DNA of 64,000 nucleotides from Acridotheres tristis (lineage: Eukaryota; Chordata; Aves; Passeriformes; Sturnidae). Of this stretch, positions 1-10,785 are shown piece after piece. How positions within the stretch are numbered: position 1 is the first letter of the stretch; every line of letters begins with the position of its first letter. Both the position numbers and the translations under genes were made by a program. The notes beneath the pieces were generated by a model that saw nothing but the letters and a program-made list of their open reading frames with translations, was not told the origin of the DNA and made no database searches. Location of the stretch: positions 2,914,001 through 2,978,000 of the forward strand of contig CM072884.1 in assembly GCA_037013685.1 (NCBI GenBank). The letters run 5' to 3'.

Positions 1-952
1 TTGTTGCTGGCAGCCACTTGTTTGTAATAATCTTCTGTGCATCATAACCTTCTATCTTCGTATTTAATTGCTTTTTCCTTTCCCTTCCTCTGGAGCACTC
101 TTTGAAAATCTCTCCTGACCTTTCACGCTGCTTTTGCATTTTGTGTAATTTCGGTTAAGAAATGTTTAATTACAAAAATAATCACTTCTGCTTTTAATCT
201 GTTTATATTTTTCTGTCTTGCTCTTCTGCTGTAATTCCTGATGATTCCAATGATGCCTGTGCTAAGGGGAGAAATTCTCTCTCCCAATTCTTAGGACTCT
301 TAGGTCAGCCTTTAGTCTAACACGAGTTTCAATCAAGTCACCAGCCAAGGAAAATTCATCTTAAGTAAGAGAGAGTGTCAGGTTTGGGGCCACAGAGTTT
401 ACACACAGGTCAGAAACAAGAAAATGACCCCACTTGAAATATCAGACAAGGCTTCACCTTGTTATCATCAGGTACAAGGAAGGGGTGAACCTGTAGGGAA
501 AAGCAGTACTGTGATTTAGGGCCAGCAGATCCTGAGTGCCATGCAGGCACTGTCTCATCCACACCCCTCCCTGGTGGGATGGGGAGGAGAATGGGGGGAA
601 AAAATGTGAAACCCATGGGTTGAGATAAGAACAGATTAATAATTGAAATAAAAGAAAAGAAAGTAGCAGCAATAATGACGATGATGATGATGATGATAAT
701 GAAAATGGAGACAAGAAAAAGAGAGAAGTAAACACTAATTAAACAGGATAGTCCAATGCCCTGCCCAGCCTCAAGTAGGGACTGTCCCCTCTCAGAGGAG
801 GCTGCTCACAGCCTTTAGCAAAGCAGATCCATTTGTAGGTACTTTGCTACAAAACTCATGACAAAGCTGCCAGAGCTTAAGCCAAATATAGTTCAGCTTT
901 TCTTTTACATGGAAACAAGCTTCATTTACAGGTTTGGTATCTCTGCTAGTTC
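1..952. other. Non-coding AT-rich flank
   Basis: No recognisable exon, RNA gene or transposon is seen. A short GAT microsatellite (about 679-697) lies in a purine-rich stretch. The open frames on the minus strand here are short and low in complexity, and resemble no protein I know. Confidence 0.6.
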
Positions 953-976
953 TTTTTTTTTTTTTTTTTTTTTTTT
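953..976 (-). repeat. Poly(T) run, possible minus-strand poly(A) tail
   Basis: Twenty-four uninterrupted T. On the minus strand this is a poly(A) run preceded by AATAAA (complement of 1004-1009) about 27 bases upstream. This is the spacing of a reverse-transcribed polyadenylated RNA. The body upstream of the signal resembles no transcript I recognise, so a plain homopolymer is equally possible. Confidence 0.5.
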
Positions 977-1189
977 AAGGCAATTTTGTATTTTCCTTGT
1001 GAATTTATTGAGAACCTAACATATTGCATTCAGCCAAGCACAGATTTTTTGCCCCAAGATAACCACATGAAACAAAAGTTTAAAAGGAGCATTTTTACAG
1101 ATGTGGCCTTGAATAGTTATCAAAACCTTCCAGTTCCCAATCAGCAAAAAACTGCTGACTCAATGGGTTTTCTGCAGATGTATAGACGT

Positions 1190-1475
1190 CTTCCTTCCTT
1201 CCTTCCTTCCTTCCTTCCTTCCTTCCTTCCTTCCTTCCTTCCTTCCTTCCTTCCTTCCTTCCTTCCTTCCTTCCTTCCTTCCTTCCTTCCTTCCTTCCTT
1301 CCTTCCTTCCTTCCTTCCTTCCTTCCTTCCTTCCTTCCTTCCTTCCTTCCTTCCTTCCTTCCTTCCTTCCTTCCTTCCTTCCTTCCTTCCTTCCTTCCTT
1401 CCTTCCTTCCTTCTTTCCTTCCTTCCTTCCCTCCTTCCTTCCCTCCTTCCTTCCATCCCCCCTCCCTCCCTCCCT
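1190..1475. repeat. (TTCC)n microsatellite
   Basis: A perfect TTCC tetranucleotide run spans about 1190-1412 (roughly 56 copies). It then degrades through TTTC and CCTCC variants to 1475. The minus strand is a GGAA array. Because 4 and 3 share no factor, all frames stay open, which produces long artificial Pro/Ser/Phe and Lys/Glu/Gly/Arg frames that are not genes. Confidence 0.98.
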
Positions 1476-4400
1476 TTTTGGTGGGGGTTTTTTTATTTGT
1501 TTTTGTTTGTTGTTTTTTTTTTTATATCTCTTTCGTTCTGAGCTGCCTCTGTTTTTCAAGAACTTGCACTTTCTGTATAATTTTACAAAGTTTGTTTAAC
1601 ATTCTCCAGTGTCAATCCCTGACTTATCAGACAGAAAATATGGACGAGCACTACGGGGCTGCTGATCCCTCCTCTGTATTGCAATCTCTGGTCTAACCCA
1701 GTGTGGAGAGCCTGTGATGAATCTTTAAGTGAGCTTTAGCTAATTGATCACCTCTTGAGCACAACTACAGAGCAATGGAGCAGGGAATTTTGGGTCCTTC
1801 AGGGAAGATGGTTCTTTACACCTCTTGTCAAGGCTGTGGCTAAATGTGACAAATTAGTTCTCACTTTTGCAGTTCATTTACAGATTTGCCTGATCACAGA
1901 CAAAATATTTCTGAGAATTTTATTTAGGAACACTTGGGTTACAATGTCAATAGGCAGAGTTGCTTGTAGTGCATTATGCTAACCAAGGTTATTCTCTCAC
2001 ATACAAAAAAAAAGAAGAGTTTGGAAAAAAAGTTTATTACAAAGCACAATAAACTAGTTGCCCTTAGCAAAAAAAAAAAAAAAAAAAGAAATGGGAAAAG
2101 AAGTCATAATCCCCTTGTGAAGTTATTAGCTTCCAATAATTTAGTTTTGTAGAAATGCATTTTCACAATGTGCAGCGCCACTGAGCATGTATTTTATCTT
2201 TGTTTAGCACAGAGAACGGACTGCATTCCATTGGAGATCACATCTCAGGCAGTGTAAAAGTGACTATGGAGCAGCATGATTGGTGTGGGGAGTGTTGATG
2301 ATTTTGGGAGCACTCATTTCCCCAGGGGAAGACCTGCCTACTTCTGAGTGCAGCCTTCACTAAAAAGGTGAGTGTTGAAAATTACTGTCAGCAGATAAAA
2401 CAGTGAAAAAGTGCCAGGGAAGGGAAATCCTCCAGGTCTGTGAAGCTGCAGCCTCTTCAGGGGTAAATATTTGGGAGGCACCTGCCAGGTGGACACACAA
2501 GAGATTACTTAGGGACACAAAACTGTCTTTTGTGTGCCCAGGGATCTTCTAAACTATTGAATTATATTCCACACAAGATTGGTAAGGATTTGCACCAGTG
2601 GTGAGTATTTAATTTTGCTAGATCACGGCCTGATTTTCACACGGGATTGTTTAGTAGTGAAGAAGTTAAATTAAATGAGTACTTCACATTTTGCATGTTC
2701 AATTAACAATTTAGGTAAAAAATGAGGCTATAAACTCCCTGGTATGGTTAAATAAACTTGTCCTTTGTCCAGTGTTGCCAAAAAGGAGAATACTTCCACA
2801 GGAAAAAGAAAAGGTCACAATACAATTTATTAGGAATTCCCAAGCTTCATCCAATTTGTTGGCTAAGCACTCATATTCTTTTAAAGATTTACAGTGATTT
2901 ATTTTCAGTGTCAGTAACAGCATCATCGTTACTGGAAGGTCCAACTGTACCAAATGTTACTTTAATAAATCATCAACACTGAAAATCGATACTCCAATGA
3001 ATTGAATCAAATGAAACCATTTCTACTGCACAGTTTCACCCCAAAAGTCAAAACCTCTGCTGTCCAAGTTCATAAAATTCCCATCGTCTGGTTAGACCAG
3101 AGCTCCCCAGACTCAATGTCAAACAAACCTTATCTGTTGATGGATTTATTTTTCTTTATGGCAGCCCATCAATGTGTCTGTGGTGATATATTATGGCATT
3201 TGCTTCCTCTGAAGTGACATGAACTGCTGCTTTATTTCATGTCCTGAAAAGACACCACAAGTTAGGTCTGACCTGCCTTCTTCTCCTTGTAGAGTCCTGC
3301 ATTTCTGTTCTGAAGGATCTCTGTCCTTCTCTACCTCCTTTGAAACCTGCTCTTGCAGAAAAAATGATAGCTCTATTCATTCTTATCGAGTTTGCTCATT
3401 GGCCAAGTACAAGGCATAATAAGTGTGTACATTTGTAAAGACATAGTTGTCATCTATGCCAGGATGTTTATACTGTCATGCTGGAGTTGCTGGTAGGATT
3501 TATTTTTTAATTTTCACTACATTTTTTGCCTGGAAGTCTCCTGGTACTTCTGGTAATTTTTTTTCCAGCTGGCATTACTAATGATGAAAAAAAATTTCTT
3601 GTATCCGAGAAACAATACATTGGTAGACTTTCTGTCACAACTGCCAAAAACAAGGAGAGAAAATGAGTTATTTGTAGAATCACAGAATGGGCAATGCAAT
3701 TATGCCATTATTTTAATGATCAAGGATGTTCTACCTGAATGAAGAAAATCCAGACAGCATTTCTTTTATAAACTCAATCTTTCTCTTTTAAATGTTTCAT
3801 TTTCATCTACTATGAAAAGAAACAAGAGGATTTATCCCACCCTGAAGATGAAGCTACAGGTAGAAAGACCAATTTTCTGCTCTCATGTGATCAGTTTCCC
3901 AGCTTCAGTTTTAATTTGGTAGGAAATGCCAAAAAATTTTGGAGCAATTTGCACTAATTCAGCTGTAATCAGAAATACTGTTTTTTGGCTGATTTCAATG
4001 CTTGTGTGCTTGCTTGTTGGTGCTGAAAAGAGGCTGGTTTTGTTAGCTAATGTTGATAAATATATTTTAGCAGCTTTTCTTCCTTGTACTCAGGTGTCAT
4101 CTCTTGCAATGTTCTTAAATATAAATGTTTGAAAGCTCTCGTGTTCTGTTGAGGAGCTGCTGCCACTGGGGAGAGCAGGAGAAACTTTTCCCTCTCTGTG
4201 CTCTGATGGTGTTGCTCACACAGCACATTTGGGATTTTCCCCTCTTCTGTGTGTTTTGCCTCCTCACCGACTGCAGCAGTGTGGATTTTTTTGAGTTCAT
4301 ACCCGTTTTCCTAATTGGTGTGACGTTTAGGATTGAATTCCATCCTTTCACCTCACAGTTGTGAAGTTGAGAAGCGTGGCTGAGCCTTTCCTGTCTTGCA

Positions 4401-7400
4401 GAAACTTAGGGAAAAACGCACCAGGTTTGTGTCAGGATCAGAGAATCTGTTCTGTGTCCTTGTCACAGATTGTATCTCTCCCTGTCAGGACAGGGATGCT
4501 TGGAGCATCTGCAGATCCCAGGACTCTTCTCTGCCTTTTTCCCTCTCTGGTGCCAAACCTCCCTGTTCTGGTGCACTGAAGTTTTCCTGTGTCCATGTCC
4601 CTCCTGCTCCTGCCTGTCTTGCTGCCTTCTGGCCATGCTGTGATGGAAAGGGCTGCCTCAGGGCTCTCAGAACTTTAAAGGAGGCATTGGGAGGTGTTAG
4701 AGCCTTGCAGATTTATGGAGTTGCTGCTGGACATCAGAAGTCTGTGAACTTTATGAAGTTTGCCTCGGGGATGTGTGGATTTAAGGGCTCTGAAGGATTT
4801 GGAGATATAAAAATGCTTTTAATAACTGGGTAACTCACCTTTAGATCTTCAAAAATAAAAAACTATTAAAAAATCATCATTCTGGGCAACTACAGTAGAT
4901 AAGACAAAATTAGACCTGTCTTCCCAAAGTTTTATTTGAAATGTGGGATGTCACTCTGCACCACAGTTCCTAGCAAGAGGTAGATTTATTCCAGGTAATT
5001 CTTAATAGGACAAGGTTGATGTACATTAGAAATTATTTTTGGAAAAAGATTTTGAGATTCTTACATCTTATTAAATATTTAACTACTGTGGTTTGTTTTT
5101 TTTTTTTTTGTTTTAACTGATATCTGGAGTACTTCTTTTAGCTCTGATATTCCCTAGGGTGGCAACTCATCTCAGCGACTGTCCAGTGACCAGTCAGGGC
5201 AGAAATCACTGAGTTATCCTTGGTGTTAATTGAGTTTCCAGGTTAGTTCAGCAGCTCAGCTCAGAGAATGAAGGACATAAATTGCTCAGGTGTCTGAGGA
5301 CTGCAGGACTCTTGCAAATCAAGGCTTGAGAGAGGTGCAGTGTTGGGTTAAGGCAGTGGCTCAGTGGGCACAGTCACAGCAGCTCGTGTTTATATCACAG
5401 CTGCTTCCACTCCTGGCTCTGTGCTCGTGCTGCTGAAATCTTCTTCTGAGCAAAGGTTTGATTGAGAGGGTCATTATTCAAAAATGTAATGAAGTCAGGG
5501 GCGTGAAGGAGCAGAGGTCATTTAGATGTCATTAGTTACATGCTATTAAATGGAGATTAGCTTGTGCTCATTATGGATGGAGCAAAGCAGTCCTGGCTCT
5601 TTCTTCTGGCTGTATTGGGCAAAAGAAACAAATATAATCAAAGCAAATGAGTTGTTAGTGATTAATTATAAGAATTTGGTTAAGATGGCGTTGTTGAGCA
5701 TGGTGCCTGGAAACTCAGTCAAAGCAGAGAGGTTTGTCACCCTGGAGAAATAAATGGAGTTTCAGTTTTTGACAGCAATGCTTTTATAGGCTCCAAGGTA
5801 AAAGAGATCCTGTTTCTAAGCCACATTAAAAAAATGTTGATAATATGGGATTCTAATACCAACCTGAAGAAGTTTATTTGTTGCCTCAGAAATTCCACAG
5901 CAAAAATAGCAAATCGGACAGCACAGGAAATGATGTAAAAACCCCTAACTTCAAAATCCAAAACACCACACTCATAGCCTTCAAATGAACACTGTTTTGT
6001 GATTTCCTCACAGATTGAAAAGGAAATCCTGTAGTCAGTTATGATCAAAGGCATCTCAGATCTGCTCTGGCTCTCTCCAATAAGTAGCTGGTTTAATTTC
6101 CCTGCTCCAATTCCAGCACGGGCCACAGTGATAAAATAATGACAAAGCCGTGCTTGAGGGATTGTATCACCCAGAGCTTTCCTCTCCTTTTTCTTGAGCA
6201 CTTATTAATGTATAAGCAGGCTTTCCTTATTATCCCAAGGCAGATTGGTTTCTGTAAGAACCTGTGATGAGAGACCTTCAAAAAGCCTGCTGAGATTCAC
6301 ATTCGGTTTTACCTAATATATTTGAATTTCAGTGGTTTTATAAAAAAGAGTTGCAAGACAAACATTCTATATATTAATTTAAAATTCAGATTTTCCTTGT
6401 GGGGAAAGAAGCAGGGAGAAAAGCAGGAGGAAAGGTGACCTTAAAGAAGGTGTTTGAAAAACCAGGTGCATGACAATAAATTTATATTTTGAAATTTTGA
6501 AAGTGCAAATTAGAGATGTATTTCTTTGTATGGGATGAGGTTAATGGCTCTCTGAAAAAGTGCTGCAGGGGCTGTCTACTTTTAACCAACAGTTCTTAAA
6601 ATGGTAAAATATTAAAGCTTTTTACACAATTAAAACTTAAAAATACCATAAGGCTTACTTCCTTTTGTTTTTCTCCTTTCTTGAAAAAGAAATTAATTCT
6701 TGTTATTTTATTCTATTATTCTTTTCCACCCCCTCATTTTAAATAAATTTTTCTTCAGCGTGGCCTGTAGCAAGACTAGTCAAGATCCCTAATAAATGAT
6801 AAAAAGGATCAGTTGAGTAAAAGGTTCAGTTGCACTTTCTTATTTCCTTACCCTGTGCTTTTAATTTCAGAAATTAGCAGCAATGCCTACTAAACCCCAC
6901 GTAGTCTTTTCCTATCTGTTTGACACAAGATATTTTGGAATCTCTCTAAAGGCAGGGGGTTAAACTGGGCTCTTGAGATGATCTTTTTCTAGGTTTTGTA
7001 GTCTGGAGGAAAGTTAATTTATGAATTTTGCTATAGATGTCTCACCTCTTCCAAGTGTAATATTTTTTCAGTGACATTAATTCACCAAAACTGTGTTTTG
7101 TAAGCCAGTTATGAATAATTTGTAAAACTTTCATCTTCACTTGAAATATGTGAGTTCACCCGCTACCTGCACTTGTCACATTCCAGGGTGCACTTATTAA
7201 ATAATAAGTCCCAGGAATAAATGTAGTAACAAAATGGCTTTATTAGAAGTTGGTGACAATGAACAAGGAGGAGCAGAAGTGTTTTCTCTCTTTTCCGTGG
7301 AGGCAGAGAAGCTTTAACTTGTTGGGACCTTCTCTAAATCATTTCATTGTGAAAGAACAGCATCAGATCTCCTGCACTTCGTCAAACCTGCCTCTCCCAT

Positions 7401-10400
7401 TTCTGATGTCCACAATATTTATGGGAGGGTCTCCTATTTTCACGGCCTCTATGAATCATTTTTAATTACTTGTACTTATGCAGAAACAGCAATTTAGGTC
7501 TTGTGGAACCTAATCTTTTCCAGCAGATTTAGCTAGTTCTCTGCAATGCTGGTATAGCTAATTTACACATGGCTGAGCTCTGAAACAATTTGTTCTGTAG
7601 GAAGGGAGATTCTCCAAATAGGAATAAATTTAGTTAACGATAATAATATTTCACGATAATTTGAAAAATAATGGCTTTGGGGTTTGATTACCATTTATAT
7701 GTGCATTAATTTACAATAGTTCAAAAGACACTACTCTCTGGTAGCAATTAATTTTTAACTTTTTCATGGCAAAGATCTACACACAATGCAAAAAACGAGA
7801 GAGGCCTGTAAGATCTCAGAAAAGCACTAAGAGTCACAGTATGCACATGTCTAATGCAAGTCTGCTTTAATAAAGCTATAATTACATGTTAATTATTTAT
7901 ACATTAGATTGTTTATCCTCATATTTTATCAGCATTCTCAGGTGTCCCTGCCTAGGAGCTGCAGTTCTTTCAGTGGCTGACAAAACTTCAGGCAGTGAAG
8001 TGCTGCAGTGCAGGATTGCATTTAAGTCAGAGTTGGTGAGATGATGCTTTTAGGTGGAGGAGGAGGTTTTTGATACCTCACAGTACCCAAATTTGTGAAT
8101 TTTAAAGCTTCTCTGACACCCTAGAAGTAAAGCCAATACATTACCAAGGAGCAAGTACTGAAGTGTAGATTTAACCCTGCAGGTTTCTTCATCACACCAT
8201 GGTTCATTCTGAAGTATTAAAAAAAAAAAATATCTCTCAGAGATTCCCTCCCCCCACCCATGGAGGAGTCCTCCTGTTGAACAAGTCTTTTAAACACATT
8301 TTTCCTCAATGTGCACAGAGAAAACTCATCCCCAAAATCCTCTGGAGTGTTCTAAACAGCGGCCCAGTGTAATCAGAATGTTTTGTTCTGAGACCTGCTG
8401 AATCACACGAGGTGATTTAGCCCTTACAAACTGCACTGAACACCTGGAAGGAGTGAGTGACTTTTATAGCACAGCCCAAATCAAGCTCTGTTCATTCAGC
8501 TGGGTTTTCTCTCCTGCACTGCTTTTTCTTTTAAAATTATAGTATGAGAAAGAGGATGTGACACTGTCATTGTGGCTTACCCTGTTTTTCTGTACAGTCA
8601 GCACTCAAACCACTATATTTTGTAACATTATTAATCCCCAGAGTTGATTCTCAGAGTGTAATACTGTATAATGATTACACCTCTTTTATGGCTAGTGTGC
8701 AGTCTCTAGGCTACCTTATTTTTTATGCAGGTTATTAAAAAAGAAAAGCAAAATAATATGTTAGATACTGAGCTTTATTTAAAATCTGCTTTTCCAAGTT
8801 TTCCTCTGTTATTGTTTATATTTATTCTCTGCCATGTCAGGCTCACACAGAAGTGTCACAAAAATATTACATTGCATAAAATAACAGCAATGCCCTTTTA
8901 ATTATAGCTAGAAATTGAAACCCCTGAAAAGAGTTTCTTGACTCCAGATTTTGGAGGGGGCAGGAGGGCAGAGGTGGGAAAGCCCTGGCAATCAAACCTG
9001 TTTATTCAGTTGATTAATGAGCAAACAAGTATTTTCATGAATATAGTGTGTTAATTCCCAGGCAAGCATGCGAGTGAGGGATCTTTCCACAGCCTGTAAA
9101 ATAGCACCTGGTTTTTGCAGACACCCAGTGGTTCCACAGTAAACTCTTCATTCACCTTCCACTGGGCCTTCTCACAGATTTAATATTTCTTCTTCTTTCC
9201 CATGCCACAGCTACCATTTACTGCTATTTCCTGTGAGAATTTCCTTCTCCTTCTGGAAGAGGCCTGGGAGTGATTCTTTCCATGATATTAAACAGACAAA
9301 TCTTTCAGATGTAGGGATAGGTGCATGTGCAGTTCTGACTTGTGCTCTGATCCACAGTGCAGCTGCAGGGACAATTCTGAACCCCAAATAAATCCCAAAT
9401 CCTGAATCCCAAATAAACTGAGTTATTTATTCCTCTGCATCTATTCTTCTGCATCCTTCCTGGCCAAGCTTTGTTCTAACAGAGACAGATGGACGTTTAT
9501 GGAATGTTTCAGATCTGCACTGCTCCTTCTACCTTAAATTTTACGAACCTCTGCTGACTTTTAATTTCTTGACAAGCAGGCTGTTGTAAACAGCTCATAT
9601 TTTATGCATCTATGAAATGTAATCACGAGTTTTATGATGTTATTGATTGATGGCCTTCACCACTTCAGCAGGGAGGGTTGGAAGATTCGAGACTTGGCAG
9701 GAATGGGTGGCTGCTTTGTGATATTTGGTGTCTTTGCAAGATGCTTTATGTCTCCAAAGGGATTTTTGAAAAGAAATTAATTGGTCTGTTCCTCAATAAG
9801 TTTCCAGTGAACATAGCAGACTCAGCCTCCAAAGGTGGCCTTCTAGGAAAGGTGTCAGAGCAAAGTTTCAGACCCCTTTGCCACATTTTTATTACATGGT
9901 TATTTCTCTCTGTCGTTTTCTTTAGATAGTACCAAATTTCGGCTGACTGCCATAGACATCACCTGTCTAGGAAAATCCACAAGAATTCTAAAACCTTTGT
10001 CCATGTCCTAAAGGATGCTAAAAATGCAGTCCCAAAAAGCAGAATTCTATATAGGCTCAGATGCAGGCTAACTTCTGCAGTGATTTGCACTATTTTTAAA
10101 GCATAGGAGGGAACTTCCCTTTTTATACAGATAATTCACAGGCTGTGTATCTAAAAAATCTGATAATTTGAGGGTGGTCGTATAAACAACTTCATGGCTG
10201 TTTAGAATGAGAGCTGGTTGGAAATACTTGAAAATTCCATTTATTTTATCTTTGAAAAAGCAAGGTAAAAAAAAAAATCACTGACTGCTTTTCTATTATG
10301 ATCAGTTTTGGCACATATAGATGGCAGAGGGTGTAAATAAGTGTATTTTTATCTGCAGTTGAGCAAAGCACAGACACACAGCACCCTCCTGTCTCTCTTT

Positions 10401-10456
10401 CCTCACCTCCCTCCCTCCTCTCTGCCCTCTCTTCCCCCCATCTCTCTCTCTCCTAA
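1476..10456. other. Non-coding AT-rich DNA
   Basis: About 9 kb without a recognisable gene. It holds homopolymer runs and one poly(A)-tail signature (2048-2087). The largest open frame (4396-4833, plus, 145 codons) lies in a somewhat GC-richer patch at 4.1-4.8 kb. It has no recognised domain, membrane segment or flanking splice logic, and I treat it as chance. Confidence 0.55.
2048..2087 (+). other. AATAAA plus poly(A) run, possible retrocopy 3' end
   Basis: AATAAA at 2048-2053 is followed 15 bases later by 19 consecutive A (2069-2087). This arrangement is typical of the 3' end of a reverse-transcribed mRNA or lncRNA. The preceding 60-70 bases are AT-rich and I cannot assign them to a parent transcript. 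No target-site duplication was found by eye. Confidence 0.35.
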
Positions 10457-10785
10457 CTGAGCCCTTCCAGTACCTGAAGGGAGCCTTCCAAAAATATGGA
10501 GAAGAGCTATGTACAAGGGCCTGGAGTGACAGGACAAGGGGGAATGGCTTCAAATTGAAAGAAGGTTTAGATTAGATGACAGGAGGATATTTTTTACTGA
10601 GAGAGGGTGGGCAGGCCCTGGCACAGGGTGCCCAGAGCAGCTGGATCCCTGGCTCCCTGGATCCCTGGAAGTGTCCAAGGCCAGGCTGGACGGGGCTTGG
10701 AACAACCTGGGACAGTGTGAGGTGTCCCTGCCCATGGCAGGGGGTGGCACTGGATGAGCTTTAAAATCCCTCCCAACCAATGTTT
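10457..10785 (+). mobile_element. CR1 LINE 3' fragment
   Basis: A 5'-truncated CR1 non-LTR retrotransposon, plus orientation. Recognisable 3'-region blocks appear in order: GAGCCCTTCCAGTACCTGAA near 10459, TGACAGGACAAGGGGGAATG near 10528, GGTTTAGATTAGATGACAGG, GGCCCTGGCACAGGGTGCCC near 10613, CTGGAAGTGTCCAAGGCCAG near 10666, and GTCCCTGCCCATGGCAGGGG near 10723, ending close to CCCTCCCAACCA. CR1 is the dominant LINE of birds and lacks a poly(A) tail, which fits the ending here. Only the end of the element is present, so it is a dead copy. A 12-base CTGGATCCCTGG/CTCCCTGGATCC duplication sits inside. Short open frames over this interval belong to the element and are not host genes. Confidence 0.93.

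Noticed and set aside
986..1696. Open frames of 236 (plus) and 154 (minus) codons
   Set aside because: They consist of the TTCC/GGAA tract translated as Ser/Phe/Leu/Pro or Lys/Glu/Gly/Arg repeats.
3677..3692. GAATCACAGAATGG as a minus-strand CR1 end
   Set aside because: Only about 14 bases fit; the following sequence does not match CR1. Similar short matches near 36805 and 53942 were dropped for the same reason.
4396..4833. 145-codon plus-strand frame
   Set aside because: The longest frame outside repeats, but it lies in a GC-richer patch where stops are rarer and has no recognisable motif.
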